A stretch of 64,000 nt of DNA from Shewanella putrefaciens (lineage in GTDB: Bacteria > Pseudomonadota > Gammaproteobacteria > Enterobacterales > Shewanellaceae): positions 2,808,501 to 2,872,500 of the forward strand of contig NZ_CP066369.1 of assembly GCF_016406305.1 (NCBI RefSeq), in the 5' to 3' direction. The notes beneath the pieces are model-generated. The model did no database searches. It saw nothing but the letters and a program-made list of their open reading frames with translations, and had not been told where the DNA came from. Numbering within the stretch: position 1 is the stretch's first letter; each line of letters begins with the position of its first letter. This document shows positions 46,313-56,317 of this stretch, in pieces. Both the position numbers and the translations under genes were made by a program.

Positions 46313-49300
46313 TTAGCCTATCTCTTTGAGCAATCTGGCCGCTTCATCCTGTTGACGCGCATTACCATCCATTTGGACCTCTTTAAGCAAGGCTTTAGCA
46401 CTGTCACTGTCATCGATTTCGATATAGGCGCGGGCCAGATCCAATTTTGCGTTGACCGAGTTTTCTTCATCATCGACATCGATCATCTCAGCGTCGCCAA
46501 TCAAGGAGCCCACGTCGCTCATCTCCACATCGACGTCAGGATATAAATCAGTCTCTTGCCTATCCTGCTCGGCATCGTTGAGCAATTTGTCGATATCGAT
46601 AAAACCATGTTCATTTTGGAAACTGGTCAGATCATGATCAGCTACAAATGGCTTAGCCTTGCGAGACTCCTTGGCGTCCAATGCGGCTAACGCCTCATCC
46701 ACCGTCAGAGTGTGATCATCATCGAGGCTAAAACTATCCTCAGTCGCTAACACATCATCAATATCAAGGTCAGCATTGGCACTAAACGCCGCCAAGACAC
46801 TGTCGTCACTCAAATCCACATCCGTGCTTAAATCGACATCCGCACTGAAATCGATATCTGTGCTTAAGTCGAGTTCAGTATCGGCGAGTACACTCGGCTT
46901 GGTTGCTACCGCATCGACGTTGGCCGGTGCAGGCTCATCAAGAGTGGGAGCAAGCTTAGCCTTTGGTACTGGAGCAGATGCAAAATCAAGCTCAGTATCC
47001 CAATCGAGCACATGGGGATCTTTGCTCTTATTGGCTTTTAAATCATTGAAGAAAGAGGATTCTTTCTCCTTAGCACTCGCAGCTGCCACTGTCGCCGCAG
47101 CGGCTGCCGCAGACACGGCTAAACCGTCGATATCAGCATCAGACTCTGCATCGGCATCAAAACCACTAAACACCGCATCATCTGACGCAGCACTCTCTGC
47201 ATTGATCGTTTGTGCCAATTCAAAGGTATCGTCACTACCATCTAGGGCGTGGGTCGCTCCAATACCTTTGAGTAAATCATCTTCATCCGCGGGTTTTTCG
47301 CTATCCGTTAGCGCCGTTTCTAAGTCGAAATTAAAATCATCGGCATCCGCTTCGCCCTGCTCTGGCACATCAAACTCGGCTAAAAGCGCATCGAGATCAT
47401 CCCCCGCAGTCGATAACTCTTCGGGCAGTGATGCTTCTCGTTCTGCCGCAAGCAGGTGGTCAAGCTCCTCATCCGCGTCGGGTAGCATAGGTTCAAGCTC
47501 AGCCTCGGCTTCTGGCACGATATTTCCTGCCGCTTCAACGTCCTCTGCCACATCTGTGGATTGCGCTGCCGAAGAATCAGAAGTCTCAAAAGATGCGAGT
47601 AAAGCATCGATATCATCGGTTTCAGTAATGCCAATATCATCGAGTTCAGGATCAAGCTCAGCGGCAATGGCATCCCCTAAATCCGGTTCTGGGGCGGCAG
47701 GCTTATCAAAATCCGCAAGCAAAGCATCAATATCATCGGTATCTTCGACACCTAAAGCCGTTAACTCATCGTCAAGCTCGGCGGCAATTTCATCCCCGAG
47801 ATCGGGCTCAGCTTGTGCCTCTGGGGGCTTATCAAAGTCGGCAAGTAAAGCATCGATATCCAGATTATCTTCAACATTTAGCCCATCGAGCTCGGCATCG
47901 GCTTCAAGTTCGGCGGCAATCGCTGCGCTCAAATCATCATCGGAAGACGCTTGAGTGGCGTAGGTCTCAGAGGGCATCTCAACATCAGCAGCGACATCAT
48001 CATCAACCCACTCTTCGGCCAAGTTATCCACCGAGGCGCGCATATCGTCTTGGGGCTGTTCAGCGTCATCATCCGAACCTAGACCAGCCAGCAAGGCGTC
48101 GAGATCTTCTTCCTCAAGAATATTACCCGATTTGATTTTTTCTTCGGCGAAGGGCTCTTCTTGATCGCCCATGGCCTCAGCCCACAAATCATCTAAAGAT
48201 TGGCCTTCTTCCTCTTCAAACTGGGGCTCAGGTGCTACGCTTCCCCCTTGATCGATAAACATGTCCGCTGCCATATCCATTTGATCATGGATATCGACCA
48301 TGTCCTGCTCGGGTTGAAGAGCCACGCTGCCTGAATCTAATAAGCTATCGATAGAATCCGCATGGTCCGTATCTAAATGCACGGCCATATCATCGAGATC
48401 GTCATCATCCATCGCCAGCACAGAGGCGCCCGTCGCCATACCTGCGGCCCCGACCGCCATAGCCGCTTGTTGGGTTTCTAATTCACGTCTTTCTTTATTG
48501 CGTTTGCGGCGCAGTGCCCAAAACACTAAAAATAAAACCAATAGAGCTGGGATCACGGCTGCAGCGACTAAGAGCAAAGGGCTCTCCATCAGACTACGCC
48601 ATAAATCATCGGGTTCTTTGGGCGTTTCAGGCTCTGTGGTAACGGGTGATTGCGCCGCCTCGACCTCGGCCTTCAAGGCTTGATTCTGCTGTTTTGTGGC
48701 CTGAAGTGTTTCTTCCAACATCGCAATTTGTTGATTTAACTCTTCAACTTTTGCTTTTAGTACTTCGACATCCGTATTTCTAACCGATAACTGATCTTGG
48801 GTTCGAGCCAATTCATCCGTTAACGATAAATTTTTGCTCTCGGCGGCCTCAAGGCGCGCATTGACATCCGAACTCAACATCTTAGGTTCTGCCTTGGAGG
48901 CAATTGGGGTTGATGTTGGTTCAGTTTTCGCAACTGGCGTTTTTACTTCGGCCTGAGGTTTTGCCTCTGCGACAACCGGAGCAACGACCGCAGGCTTAGG
49001 TGCTTTAACTGCAGGTTTGGGGGTGGCTTTAGTGGTCGCTTTTACCCCACTACGCGCCTGTTTATCATCGCGCTCAGCCCTCGCTATCGCTAGGCTATTG
49101 GGGATTGCCAACATCACTTCTTTTGACGGAATGAGTAAAATCATTCCTCGCTCGAGGCTATTGTAATTGTCAGAGTTAAAGGCATGGGGGTTGGCCTCAA
49201 ACACCGCGGCCATCACTTGGTAGACACTCACACTGGCATCGGGGCGCACTTTTTGCGCTATGCTCCAAAAAGTATCTTTTGAGGTGGTTGGGCCATATTG

Positions 49301-49459
49301 ATGGTTTACTTGGCGGATCTGTCCATCTGGCCCCATGATTTTCAAGGGTTTAACTTTAGGTGTATCGGCTGCAACGGCGGGATCGATAAAATAAGTCGTG
49401 GAGGAAACGGCTAAAACGGTGGCCATCAGGCCCACAAGATACGAAGTGCGAAATTTCAT
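46313..49459 (-). CDS. hubP: FimV / HubP polar landmark protein
   Basis: About 1048 aa from the ATG at 49459 (MKFRTSYLVGLMATVLA), with GAAGGA upstream. Signal/anchor region, then a periplasmic LysM-like domain (around residues 50-120, including TFWSIAQKVRPDASVSVYQV), a Lys/Pro/Ala linker and coiled coil, a single transmembrane helix (LLLVAAAVIPALLVLFLVFW) followed by RRKRNKERR, and a very acidic cytoplasmic part with repeats of DIDALLADFDKP. The C-terminus (LDLARAYIEIDDSDSAKALL) is the conserved FimV TPR-like domain. In Vibrio and Shewanella HubP organises the flagellar/chemotaxis pole and chromosome origin. Proline-poor Asp/Glu bias is expected. Confidence 0.93.
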   Translation of the reverse strand: MKFRTSYLVGLMATVLAVSSTTYFIDPAVAADTPKVKPLKIMGPDGQIRQVNHQYGPTTSKDTFWSIAQKVRPDASVSVYQVMAAVFEANPHAFNSDNYNSLERGMILLIPSKEVMLAIPNSLAIARAERDDKQARSGVKATTKATPKPAVKAPKPAVVAPVVAEAKPQAEVKTPVAKTEPTSTPIASKAEPKMLSSDVNARLEAAESKNLSLTDELARTQDQLSVRNTDVEVLKAKVEELNQQIAMLEETLQATKQQNQALKAEVEAAQSPVTTEPETPKEPDDLWRSLMESPLLLVAAAVIPALLVLFLVFWALRRKRNKERRELETQQAAMAVGAAGMATGASVLAMDDDDLDDMAVHLDTDHADSIDSLLDSGSVALQPEQDMVDIHDQMDMAADMFIDQGGSVAPEPQFEEEEGQSLDDLWAEAMGDQEEPFAEEKIKSGNILEEEDLDALLAGLGSDDDAEQPQDDMRASVDNLAEEWVDDDVAADVEMPSETYATQASSDDDLSAAIAAELEADAELDGLNVEDNLDIDALLADFDKPPEAQAEPDLGDEIAAELDDELTALGVEDTDDIDALLADFDKPAAPEPDLGDAIAAELDPELDDIGITETDDIDALLASFETSDSSAAQSTDVAEDVEAAGNIVPEAEAELEPMLPDADEELDHLLAAEREASLPEELSTAGDDLDALLAEFDVPEQGEADADDFNFDLETALTDSEKPADEDDLLKGIGATHALDGSDDTFELAQTINAESAASDDAVFSGFDADAESDADIDGLAVSAAAAAATVAAASAKEKESSFFNDLKANKSKDPHVLDWDTELDFASAPVPKAKLAPTLDEPAPANVDAVATKPSVLADTELDLSTDIDFSADVDLSTDVDLSDDSVLAAFSANADLDIDDVLATEDSFSLDDDHTLTVDEALAALDAKESRKAKPFVADHDLTSFQNEHGFIDIDKLLNDAEQDRQETDLYPDVDVEMSDVGSLIGDAEMIDVDDEENSVNAKLDLARAYIEIDDSDSAKALLKEVQMDGNARQQDEAARLLKEIG
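47590..47910. repeat. Internal coding repeats in hubP
   Basis: AAAGCATC-AATATC-type blocks (from 47601, 47721 and 47847) recur at 120 and 126 nt, encoding three successive copies of a 40-42 aa acidic unit with the core DIDALLADFDKP or a close variant. Typical of HubP cytoplasmic repeats, whose number varies between strains. Confidence 0.8.
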
Positions 49460-49581
49460 CAATCCTTCCCTTTGAAGCGCTATAAAGTTATCTCGCTGAT
49501 AACAGGCTTTAGGCAATTGTATTTATTGAGATTACTATAAACCAGAAATCTCTGCCCTGCTACTGTTCACAAGTGTAAAAC

Positions 49582-49610
49582 AAAAAAAGCCTGCTGGCAG
49601 CAGGCTTTTT
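49582..49610 (-). terminator. Intrinsic terminator of asd
   Basis: GCCTGCT / AGCAGGC stem (49589-49605) with a GGC loop, flanked by A-run and T-run so that the minus-strand transcript ends in seven T. Confidence 0.9.
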
Positions 49611-49637
49611 CAATGGGCAGAGAATGCACCTTAAGAC

Positions 49638-50654
49638 TTAGTAGTAATCTCTCACTAAAATCTCGGCAATTTGCACACTGTTTAACGCTGCGCCCTTACG
49701 AATGTTGTCCGACACGACCCACAGATTAATTCCATGGGAATGGGAAATATCCTTACGCACTCGACCAACATAAACAGGATCGGTTCCTGCCGCGTGGGTC
49801 ACTGCGGTTGGATAGTCTTCATCGGACTCAAACAATACCACTCCTTCGGCTTGACGCAGCAAAGCTTTAATATCTTCTGCATCGACGGGTTGGCGAGTTT
49901 CAATATGCACGGCTTCGGAATGCCCATAGAACACCGGCACACGCACAGCCGTCGCATTGACGAGAATATCATCATCACCGAAAATCTTCTGGGTTTCCCA
50001 CACCATTTTCATTTCTTCTTTGGTGTAACCGTTATCCATAAATTTATCGATTTGCGGCAACACGTTAAAAGCGATTTGCTTAGGATATACTTCGGCTTCG
50101 GCCGGTAAACCTTGCAGCAGTTTAGTGCACTGATGCGCTAACTCTTCAATGGCTTTTTTACCCGTACCAGAGACAGACTGATAGGTCGCGACGTTAATAC
50201 GGCTAATACCATAGGCGTCATAAATCGGCTTTAATGCCACCAGCATCTGGATGGTTGAGCAATTAGGGTTAGCAATGATATTACGGTTGCGAAAATCCGC
50301 GATGGCATGGGGATTCACTTCGGGTACAACCAAAGGAATATCAATGTCATATCTAAAATGTGAGGTGTTATCTATCACCACACAACCTGCTTCAGCGGCA
50401 ATTGGGGCCCACTTAGCAGAAACATCACCACCGGCGGAGAAGAAACCAATCTGGGCTTGGGTCCAATCGAAGGTCTCTACGTCCAGAATGGTAATTTGTT
50501 TGCCATGGAAGCTGACCGTTTCACCGGCGCTGCGGCTACTGGCTAAAGGGTACAAATTGGCAACCGGGAAATTACGCTCTTCGAGGATCTCAATCATAGT
50601 TTGACCCACTGCGCCCGATGCACCTAAAACGACAACATTAAATTCCTGTGACAT
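49638..50654 (-). CDS. asd: Aspartate-semialdehyde dehydrogenase
   Basis: 338 aa from the ATG at 50654 (MSQEFNVVVLGASGAVGQTM); 14 additional open codons upstream overlap pdxB. NADPH-dependent reduction of aspartyl phosphate in lysine, threonine and methionine synthesis. NAD(P)-binding GASGAVGQ, catalytic Cys in IIANPNCSTIQ and His in the later VTHAAGTD region. It starts 3 nt past the pdxB stop, so it is in one operon with pdxB. A second asd elsewhere in the genome is possible, because this is the type sitting beside pdxB and fabB in relatives. Confidence 0.94.
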   Translation of the reverse strand: MSQEFNVVVLGASGAVGQTMIEILEERNFPVANLYPLASSRSAGETVSFHGKQITILDVETFDWTQAQIGFFSAGGDVSAKWAPIAAEAGCVVIDNTSHFRYDIDIPLVVPEVNPHAIADFRNRNIIANPNCSTIQMLVALKPIYDAYGISRINVATYQSVSGTGKKAIEELAHQCTKLLQGLPAEAEVYPKQIAFNVLPQIDKFMDNGYTKEEMKMVWETQKIFGDDDILVNATAVRVPVFYGHSEAVHIETRQPVDAEDIKALLRQAEGVVLFESDEDYPTAVTHAAGTDPVYVGRVRKDISHSHGINLWVVSDNIRKGAALNSVQIAEILVRDYY

Positions 50655-50656
50655 AG

Positions 50657-51787
50657 CTACTGACCGACTCCTGAAAAACCTAAATTGGACAACCAATCTA
50701 CCTCAAGTTGGCTGTCATAAGCCAGCGCCAATGCACTAAATTCGCGTCTATGACGGTGATTTTTTCTCATAGTGTCAAAGCCATTGGCATTTAAAAAGCT
50801 ATTGCGGAACACTCTATCATCGTCGCGTAAATCATAAACAAAGCGCGCAAGCTGTAATAACGCTTTTTCATTCGGTATAACAGCCAGTTCAACGCCCTTA
50901 ATATTAAAAGCGGGCAATAATGCTGTGAGGCTTTTCGTGGCCGGAATTTGCAATTGTTGGCAAAGTGCTTGGTAAAGCATAAAAGTGCCGCGCGCCTTGC
51001 CTTCTAAGCTGTAACCTGCAATGTGCGGTGTGACAAATTCGGCCAATGATACTAGTTCAGGCATAGGATGTGGCTCACCCTCCCAGACATCGAGCACCAG
51101 TTTGAGATCATCACGCTGGCGTTTAACTTTGATAAGTGCTTTATTATCAATTACATCACCGCGGCAGCAATTGAGTAGCCAAGTATTAGGTTTGAGGGAC
51201 GTTAACCGAGACTCATCGAATAGGTGCAGCGTCTTATATTCACCTGTGCGCGTGATTGGCACATGCAAACTGATAATATCTGCCTGGGCCATGATAGTGT
51301 CTAAACTCACAAAATTGCGTGGATCACCCTCTGCCGCTTTGATGGGATCGTTAAGTAACACTTTGACACCGTAGGCTTCGAGGCATTTGGCGGTGGCAGA
51401 TCCGGTATTGCCCGCACCGACTATCCCAACGACTTTGCCCTTAAGTGGGGAATCAAAACGCTCAGCAAGCTCGAGCATGGCGATAAAGGCAAATTCCCCC
51501 ACGGCAATGGCATTACAACCCGGCGCGTTGGAAAAGGGAATATGACGCTCGGCCAGATAGGCTAAATCCACATGATCCGTACCGATAGTGGCACTGCCAA
51601 CAAACTTCAGTTGCTGATTAGTGGAAAGCAGCTCGGCATTCACTTGGGTGACCGAGCGCACTAACAGCACATCGGCATCACGCACTTGCTCCGCGCTTAA
51701 CGTGCGACCATTAACAGGAATGATTTCCCCGAGATCGCCAAATAGCGGTTCGACATAGGGCATATTTTCATCGACTAGAATTTTCAT
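50657..51787 (-). CDS. pdxB: Erythronate-4-phosphate dehydrogenase
   Basis: 376 aa from the ATG at 51787 ([20 protein letters not shown]); an ATG at 51793 is also possible. D-isomer 2-hydroxyacid dehydrogenase of pyridoxal phosphate synthesis: NAD-binding [19 protein letters not shown], catalytic Arg in NCCRGDVID, and His in [14 protein letters not shown]. The C-terminal dimerisation domain unique to PdxB is present. asd follows directly. Confidence 0.94.
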   Translation of the reverse strand: MKILVDENMPYVEPLFGDLGEIIPVNGRTLSAEQVRDADVLLVRSVTQVNAELLSTNQQLKFVGSATIGTDHVDLAYLAERHIPFSNAPGCNAIAVGEFAFIAMLELAERFDSPLKGKVVGIVGAGNTGSATAKCLEAYGVKVLLNDPIKAAEGDPRNFVSLDTIMAQADIISLHVPITRTGEYKTLHLFDESRLTSLKPNTWLLNCCRGDVIDNKALIKVKRQRDDLKLVLDVWEGEPHPMPELVSLAEFVTPHIAGYSLEGKARGTFMLYQALCQQLQIPATKSLTALLPAFNIKGVELAVIPNEKALLQLARFVYDLRDDDRVFRNSFLNANGFDTMRKNHRHRREFSALALAYDSQLEVDWLSNLGFSGVGQ

Positions 51788-51903
51788 GGGCACCCGATCT
51801 GATAAAAGTGGGAATGGAAGGCATCAAGATGCGCGCTATTCTAACAAGACTAATGGGATAAATCCTTGTCGATGCAACAGGTTCGTGAAAATCGTCCATA
51901 AAA

Positions 51904-51925
51904 AAGGGAAGCCTAAGCTTCCCTT
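51904..51925 (-). terminator. Intrinsic terminator of fabB
   Basis: AAGGGAAGC pairs with GCTTCCCTT across a 4-nt loop; the minus strand continues into a T-run (TTTTTT). Confidence 0.88.
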
Positions 51926-51947
51926 CTATCGCGTTTGGTCGACAAAC

Positions 51948-53159
51948 TTATTTGTACTTACGCATCACTAAGGTGGCGTTAGTGCCGCCAAAACCGAAGC
52001 TGTTGCTCATCACAGTGTTCAGCTCTGCATCGCGGTATTCACGCACGATTGGCATATCCTTCGCGGCTTCATCGAGATTATCGATATTGATGCTTGGGGC
52101 AATAAAGCTGTTTTCCATCATGATTAAGCTGTAAATCGCTTCATGGACGCCTGCGGCGCCTAATGCATGACCCGTCATAGACTTAGTCGATGCAATCGGT
52201 GGGCACTTGTCTTTAAAGACTTCACGCAGCGCTTCTAATTCACGCACGTCACCCACTGGCGTTGAAGTGCCGTGAGTGTTGATGTAATCAATTGGGGTAT
52301 CGACATCGGCCATCGCCATTTGCATACAACGCACAGCGCCTTCACCCGATGGCGCCACCATGTCATAACCGTCTGAAGACGCGCCATAACCAATCACTTC
52401 AGCGTAAATTTTTGCGCCGCGAGCCAGAGCATGTTCTAACTCTTCAACCACTAAAATACCGCCGCCACCGGAGATCACAAAACCATCACGGTCCGCATCA
52501 TAGGTACGAGAGGCCTTTTCTGGCGTGGCATTGTACTTAGTTGATAGCGCGCCCATAGCGTCGAAGCCCATGGTCAGCGTCCAATCCACTTCTTCAGCGC
52601 CACCGGCAAACACCATGTCTTGCTTACCCATTTGGATAAGTTCTACGGCGTGACCGATACAGTGGGCACTGGTCGCACAGGCTGAACTGATAGAATAGTT
52701 CATGCCTTTAATTTTAAATGGCGTGGCTAAACAAGCGCTGGCCGTGCTCGACATAATACGCGGCACAATATACGGACCTACACGTTTAACACCTTTTTCA
52801 CGCAGCGTGTCGGCAGATTGCACTTGGTTAGACGATGATGCACCGCCAGTACCGACAATCAAACCTACGCGCGGATCGGAATACTGCTCTTCAGTCAAGT
52901 GAGCATCGTTAATGGCTTCCTGCATCGCAATGTAAGCATAGGCAGCTGCATCGCCCATAAAACGCAGAGCCTTACGATCGATATGCTCAGCTGGGTTTAA
53001 CTTGATATTGCCCCACACGTGACTGCGAAGTTGCATTTCTTCAAATTGAGCGGAATGCGTAATACCACTGCGGCCCGCTTTAAGTGACTCGGTCACTTCT
53101 TGCTTGTTATTACCGATACTTGAAACAACACCCATTCCGGTGATCACGACTCTTTTCAT
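51948..53159 (-). CDS. fabB: 3-oxoacyl-[acyl-carrier-protein] synthase I
   Basis: 403 aa from the ATG at 53159 ([18 protein letters not shown]); an ATG at 53183 with AGGTA upstream would add eight residues. Elongates acyl chains and is needed for unsaturated fatty acids. Cys in [12 protein letters not shown], His in [12 protein letters not shown] and His in [12 protein letters not shown] form the Cys-His-His triad. Divergent from mnmC with a 137-nt spacer. FabR/FadR-type regulation is possible but no site was identified. Confidence 0.95.
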   Translation of the reverse strand: MKRVVITGMGVVSSIGNNKQEVTESLKAGRSGITHSAQFEEMQLRSHVWGNIKLNPAEHIDRKALRFMGDAAAYAYIAMQEAINDAHLTEEQYSDPRVGLIVGTGGASSSNQVQSADTLREKGVKRVGPYIVPRIMSSTASACLATPFKIKGMNYSISSACATSAHCIGHAVELIQMGKQDMVFAGGAEEVDWTLTMGFDAMGALSTKYNATPEKASRTYDADRDGFVISGGGGILVVEELEHALARGAKIYAEVIGYGASSDGYDMVAPSGEGAVRCMQMAMADVDTPIDYINTHGTSTPVGDVRELEALREVFKDKCPPIASTKSMTGHALGAAGVHEAIYSLIMMENSFIAPSINIDNLDEAAKDMPIVREYRDAELNTVMSNSFGFGGTNATLVMRKYK

Positions 53160-53296
53160 TTTATTGCTATCCATTGTGTACATGTCAGTACCTACTTTTG
53201 CTGCGCCAATAGTATCTGTTTTGGCTCAATTAAGTGGTCAGCTTTCCATAAAGGCGAGTAAAATAATGCCCATTATGAGACCGAGAGTATATTTCT

Positions 53297-55366
53297 TTGA
53301 CCGTGCAGCCCGATAAACCTAACCAAATTAAGCGCGATTACCAGCAATTAATCAACCTTTATCCCGCAGCAACCCCCGCCAATGAGCACTATCTAAGCAA
53401 GTTGAACCATCAACTGCAGGATTGGTGTGTCAGCCAATCCCAGCAAAAATTGCTCGTATTAGGACAAATTGGCCTTGGTAATGGACTCGAACTGCTTTCT
53501 GTCATCCATGGGTGGCGAGAAAAACATCACCGCCGCCTGCTTATCAAAGTGTTTGAACCTCATCCCATCAATGCGTACGAACTTAAATCACTTTGGGATC
53601 AATCGCAAAGCTTAATTACACGGCCGCATTTAATCCCTATTGCCGAAGCGATCATCCATGCCCAGCCCGCTCGCATTGTAGGCTGCCAGAGATTAATCTT
53701 TGATGACGCTCAAATAACCTTAGACCTGCATTTTGGCGATATAACAGACCAACTCAGTAACCTGCCCCATTGCTTATCACATCCTATTGAGCACTGGCTG
53801 GTCTTGCCCCATCTACAACAACAGTTAGCTAAGGCTCACCTTTGGCAAATGGCGCGCTTAAGCGCAGACAATGCCAACATTTTGAGTGTTGAGTTAAATG
53901 AGCAGACTCAACAGGCCATCACCGCCTGCGGTTTTGGGATACAAAACTTAACGCAAACGCCATCGGCTTGTGTGGTGGAGCCATTTATCCCGCCAGCCTC
54001 TAGGGATGAAATCCTACTACATGAACGTCGCGTTCTGCGCCAGAAGATGGATAACGCCTATGCTTTTAATCCCTTATCTAATCCCTTATCTAAGTCCTTA
54101 CCTAAGTCTATTGCAAATCCAACGTCACCCATCGCCATTATTGGTGGTGGACTCGCATCGGCTCATTTAGCCCTCTCATTCGCCGAGCGAGGACAAACCT
54201 ATGAGCTGTTTTGCAAGGACAGCGAGTTAGGGCAAGGCGCTTCGGGCAACCGTCAAGGGGCGATTTATCCGCTACTCACTCCAGAAAATGATGAGCTAAG
54301 CCGCTTCTTCCAACAGGCTTTTTTATTTAGTCGCCGTCGTGTGCAATCGCTCACAAACTCCCCCTGCGAAAATCAAACGCCTATTTCCCATGATTTTTGC
54401 GGTGTACTGCAGACAGGGCATGATGATCGCAGCCAACAAAGGCTCGATAAAATAATCCACAGCCAAGCATGGCCAAGGGAGATAGCCTATAGCGTAGATG
54501 CCGATGAAGCCAATCGCATCGCCAATATTGGCATTGATAAATCAGGTTTTTTCTATCCACTGGGCGGCTGGGTTTGCCCCTTCGAGTATGCCAAAGCCGC
54601 ACTACAAAAAGCGCAGCAGCTTACCGAGGGCAAACTCCATTTGGAGACTGAGATCCTTGAAATTGAGCATCAAAGTGAGGGTTGGTATTTAATCGCCGCG
54701 AAACATCGGTTTGGCCCTTTTAGCCAACTTGTGCTCGCCAATGGCGCAGAGCTCACCCAGTTCGATGCCAGCCATAGATTACAGATCAGCCCCTTTCGCG
54801 GTCAAGTGAGCCATGTGCCCGCCCAGTTCCAACTGAGTCAATTGGCGACTGTGCTGTGCGCGAATGGTTATCTCACGCCGAGTCACCAAGGACTGCACTG
54901 CCTTGGCGCGAGTTACGTTAAAGAACCTAAGCATTTAGATTTTTGCCCGCTGGAACAGCAAGAAAACCTCGCCAAAATGCACGAGAGTTATCCTCAACAA
55001 GACTGGCTCGAGGATATCAATATCAGTGGCAACAGTGCCCGGGTTGGCGTGCGAATGGTGACGCGGGATCATTTCCCTATGCTAGGCTGCGCGCCAGATG
55101 TATCTAAAATCCTTAAGGATTATGAACAACATCAGCTCACAAAAGACAGCGGTCGCTATTGGCAAACCACGCCAGCGCCTGTGCTACCAGGGCTTTTTAT
55201 ACTCGGCGGATTAGGTTCACGGGGTTTAAGCTCTGGGCCGCTTGCCGCCGAATGCCTTGCCGCTCAGCTGTGCGGTGAACCAATCCCTTTGGATTGGCAA
55301 ACCCTGTGCAAACTCAATCCAAATCGCATGTGGTTACGTAAGTTACTCAAAGGGAAGGCGCTTTAA
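53297..55366 (+). CDS. mnmC: MnmC, bifunctional tRNA mnm5s2U biosynthesis protein
   Basis: 689 aa if the TTG at 53297 is used; GTG at 53303 is possible. The C-terminal FAD oxidase half (from about residue 275, PIAIIGGGLASAHLALSFAE; then GQGASGNRQGAIYPLL; GGLGSRGLSSGPLAAE) is well conserved and removes the carboxymethyl group from cmnm5s2U. The N-terminal methyltransferase half is recognisable only loosely (LGQIGLGNGLELLSVI); the stretch where E. coli has WFLDGFAP reads HWLVLPHLQQQ. The methyltransferase step may therefore be lost. The fused form, divergent from fabB, matches enteric order. Confidence 0.88.
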   Translation: MTVQPDKPNQIKRDYQQLINLYPAATPANEHYLSKLNHQLQDWCVSQSQQKLLVLGQIGLGNGLELLSVIHGWREKHHRRLLIKVFEPHPINAYELKSLWDQSQSLITRPHLIPIAEAIIHAQPARIVGCQRLIFDDAQITLDLHFGDITDQLSNLPHCLSHPIEHWLVLPHLQQQLAKAHLWQMARLSADNANILSVELNEQTQQAITACGFGIQNLTQTPSACVVEPFIPPASRDEILLHERRVLRQKMDNAYAFNPLSNPLSKSLPKSIANPTSPIAIIGGGLASAHLALSFAERGQTYELFCKDSELGQGASGNRQGAIYPLLTPENDELSRFFQQAFLFSRRRVQSLTNSPCENQTPISHDFCGVLQTGHDDRSQQRLDKIIHSQAWPREIAYSVDADEANRIANIGIDKSGFFYPLGGWVCPFEYAKAALQKAQQLTEGKLHLETEILEIEHQSEGWYLIAAKHRFGPFSQLVLANGAELTQFDASHRLQISPFRGQVSHVPAQFQLSQLATVLCANGYLTPSHQGLHCLGASYVKEPKHLDFCPLEQQENLAKMHESYPQQDWLEDINISGNSARVGVRMVTRDHFPMLGCAPDVSKILKDYEQHQLTKDSGRYWQTTPAPVLPGLFILGGLGSRGLSSGPLAAECLAAQLCGEPIPLDWQTLCKLNPNRMWLRKLLKGKAL

Positions 55367-55946
55367 CTCGAGTGCGATTATTGTTATCGCGGCTTTGGCG
55401 TATTAGCGCATCCCCACTCTCACTGGGTAGCAGATCTGGCGCCCCGCGGTGGGATTTCGCCAATCTGTCGTATAACAACACATTGACTGAGGCGGCCAGA
55501 TTCATACAGCCCACTGTGGGTACATACACTACCGCATCGGCTTTATCGATAATCTCTTGGCCAATAGTGCCATCCTCGGGACCAAACACATAAAAAGCTT
55601 TAGGAGGATGGACAAAATCCGGCAGCGGTGTGGCGCCAACCACTAAATCCACACAAATAAGCTGAGTGTCCGCTGGGATGGCGGCTAATAATGAAGCAAC
55701 GCCCGTGAGTGGAATACGCTCACCGGCATTCTTAGTATCGGCGTTATATTGCAAGGGACCCGAACGGGCCGCTAATTCATAACGTCTGCCGGTATAAAAC
55801 ACCCCATCGACACCATAGCAACCCGAGGCGCGCATAATGCCGCCCACGTTAATAGGCGTTTTGGGGTTAACTAAGCCAATATACACAGCGCTGCTACTAT
55901 GCGCCGTATCGCCCATCGCCTGCGGGGAAAGTGCTGAAGTTGGCAT
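55347..55946 (-). CDS. TrmH/SpoU-family RNA methyltransferase
   Basis: 199 aa if started at Met 55946 (MPTSALSPQ); an alternative Met is at 55916. SpoU motifs: VNPKTPINVGGIMRASGCYG (motif 1), FYVFGPEDGTIGQEI (motif 2) and LNLAASVNVLLYDRL-like MNLAASVNVLLYDRL (motif 3, knotted SAM-binding end). Transfers a methyl group to an rRNA or tRNA nucleotide, target not determinable. Its 3' end overlaps the 3' end of mnmC by 20 nt (convergent). Confidence 0.85.
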   Translation of the reverse strand: MPTSALSPQAMGDTAHSSSAVYIGLVNPKTPINVGGIMRASGCYGVDGVFYTGRRYELAARSGPLQYNADTKNAGERIPLTGVASLLAAIPADTQLICVDLVVGATPLPDFVHPPKAFYVFGPEDGTIGQEIIDKADAVVYVPTVGCMNLAASVNVLLYDRLAKSHRGAPDLLPSESGDALIRQSRDNNNRTRVKAPSL

Positions 55947-55951
55947 TGGCT

Positions 55952-56236
55952 TTAAGCTGTCGCCAACTGGCTGACAATATTCGCCTGCAACTGTGACCAT
56001 GCCTGCTCAACCAAAGCGAAATCCGCATCGTTTAGCTCTTGGCGCGCGAGGGCTAAGCAATCGGTCATTTTTAGCATCAGCGCATCGAGTGAGGTTTCAC
56101 CCAGCGCTTCGAGTTGTGATAACACTACCGCCACATGGCCCTGCAAATAGCCACAGGCAAATAAAGCGTCGTCATCACCGTGGCTGACAACCGTTGCAAT
56201 CCACTGCTCTAATGCGTCTTCATAATGCTCTAACAT
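55952..56236 (-). CDS. yfcL: YfcL family protein
   Basis: 94 aa from the ATG at 56236 (MLEHYEDALEQWIATVV), with GGAG about 11 nt upstream; the frame is open to 56287. The HGDDDALFACGYLQGHVAV segment matches E. coli YfcL. Small, helical, function unknown. Gene order around mnmC (yfcK) in E. coli also includes yfcL. It lies 5 nt upstream of the TrmH-like gene. Confidence 0.82.
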   Translation of the reverse strand: MLEHYEDALEQWIATVVSHGDDDALFACGYLQGHVAVVLSQLEALGETSLDALMLKMTDCLALARQELNDADFALVEQAWSQLQANIVSQLATA

Positions 56237-56317
56237 GGGGTCAAACTCTCCACTAAAATACTCAATAGGTAAACCATTGCCACTCAATCAAGGGCACATG
56301 GGAATATCATTACGTGT

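Noticed and set aside
46776..47954. 392-codon plus-strand ORF of Ser/Ala-rich protein
   Set aside because: Antisense shadow of the acidic repeat region of hubP; Ser-rich composition is the reverse complement of Asp/Ala/Glu codons.
49459..49516. Earlier start of hubP (at 49516)
   Set aside because: Adds 19 residues without membrane-signal character and lacks a ribosome-binding site; GAAGGA precedes the ATG at 49459.
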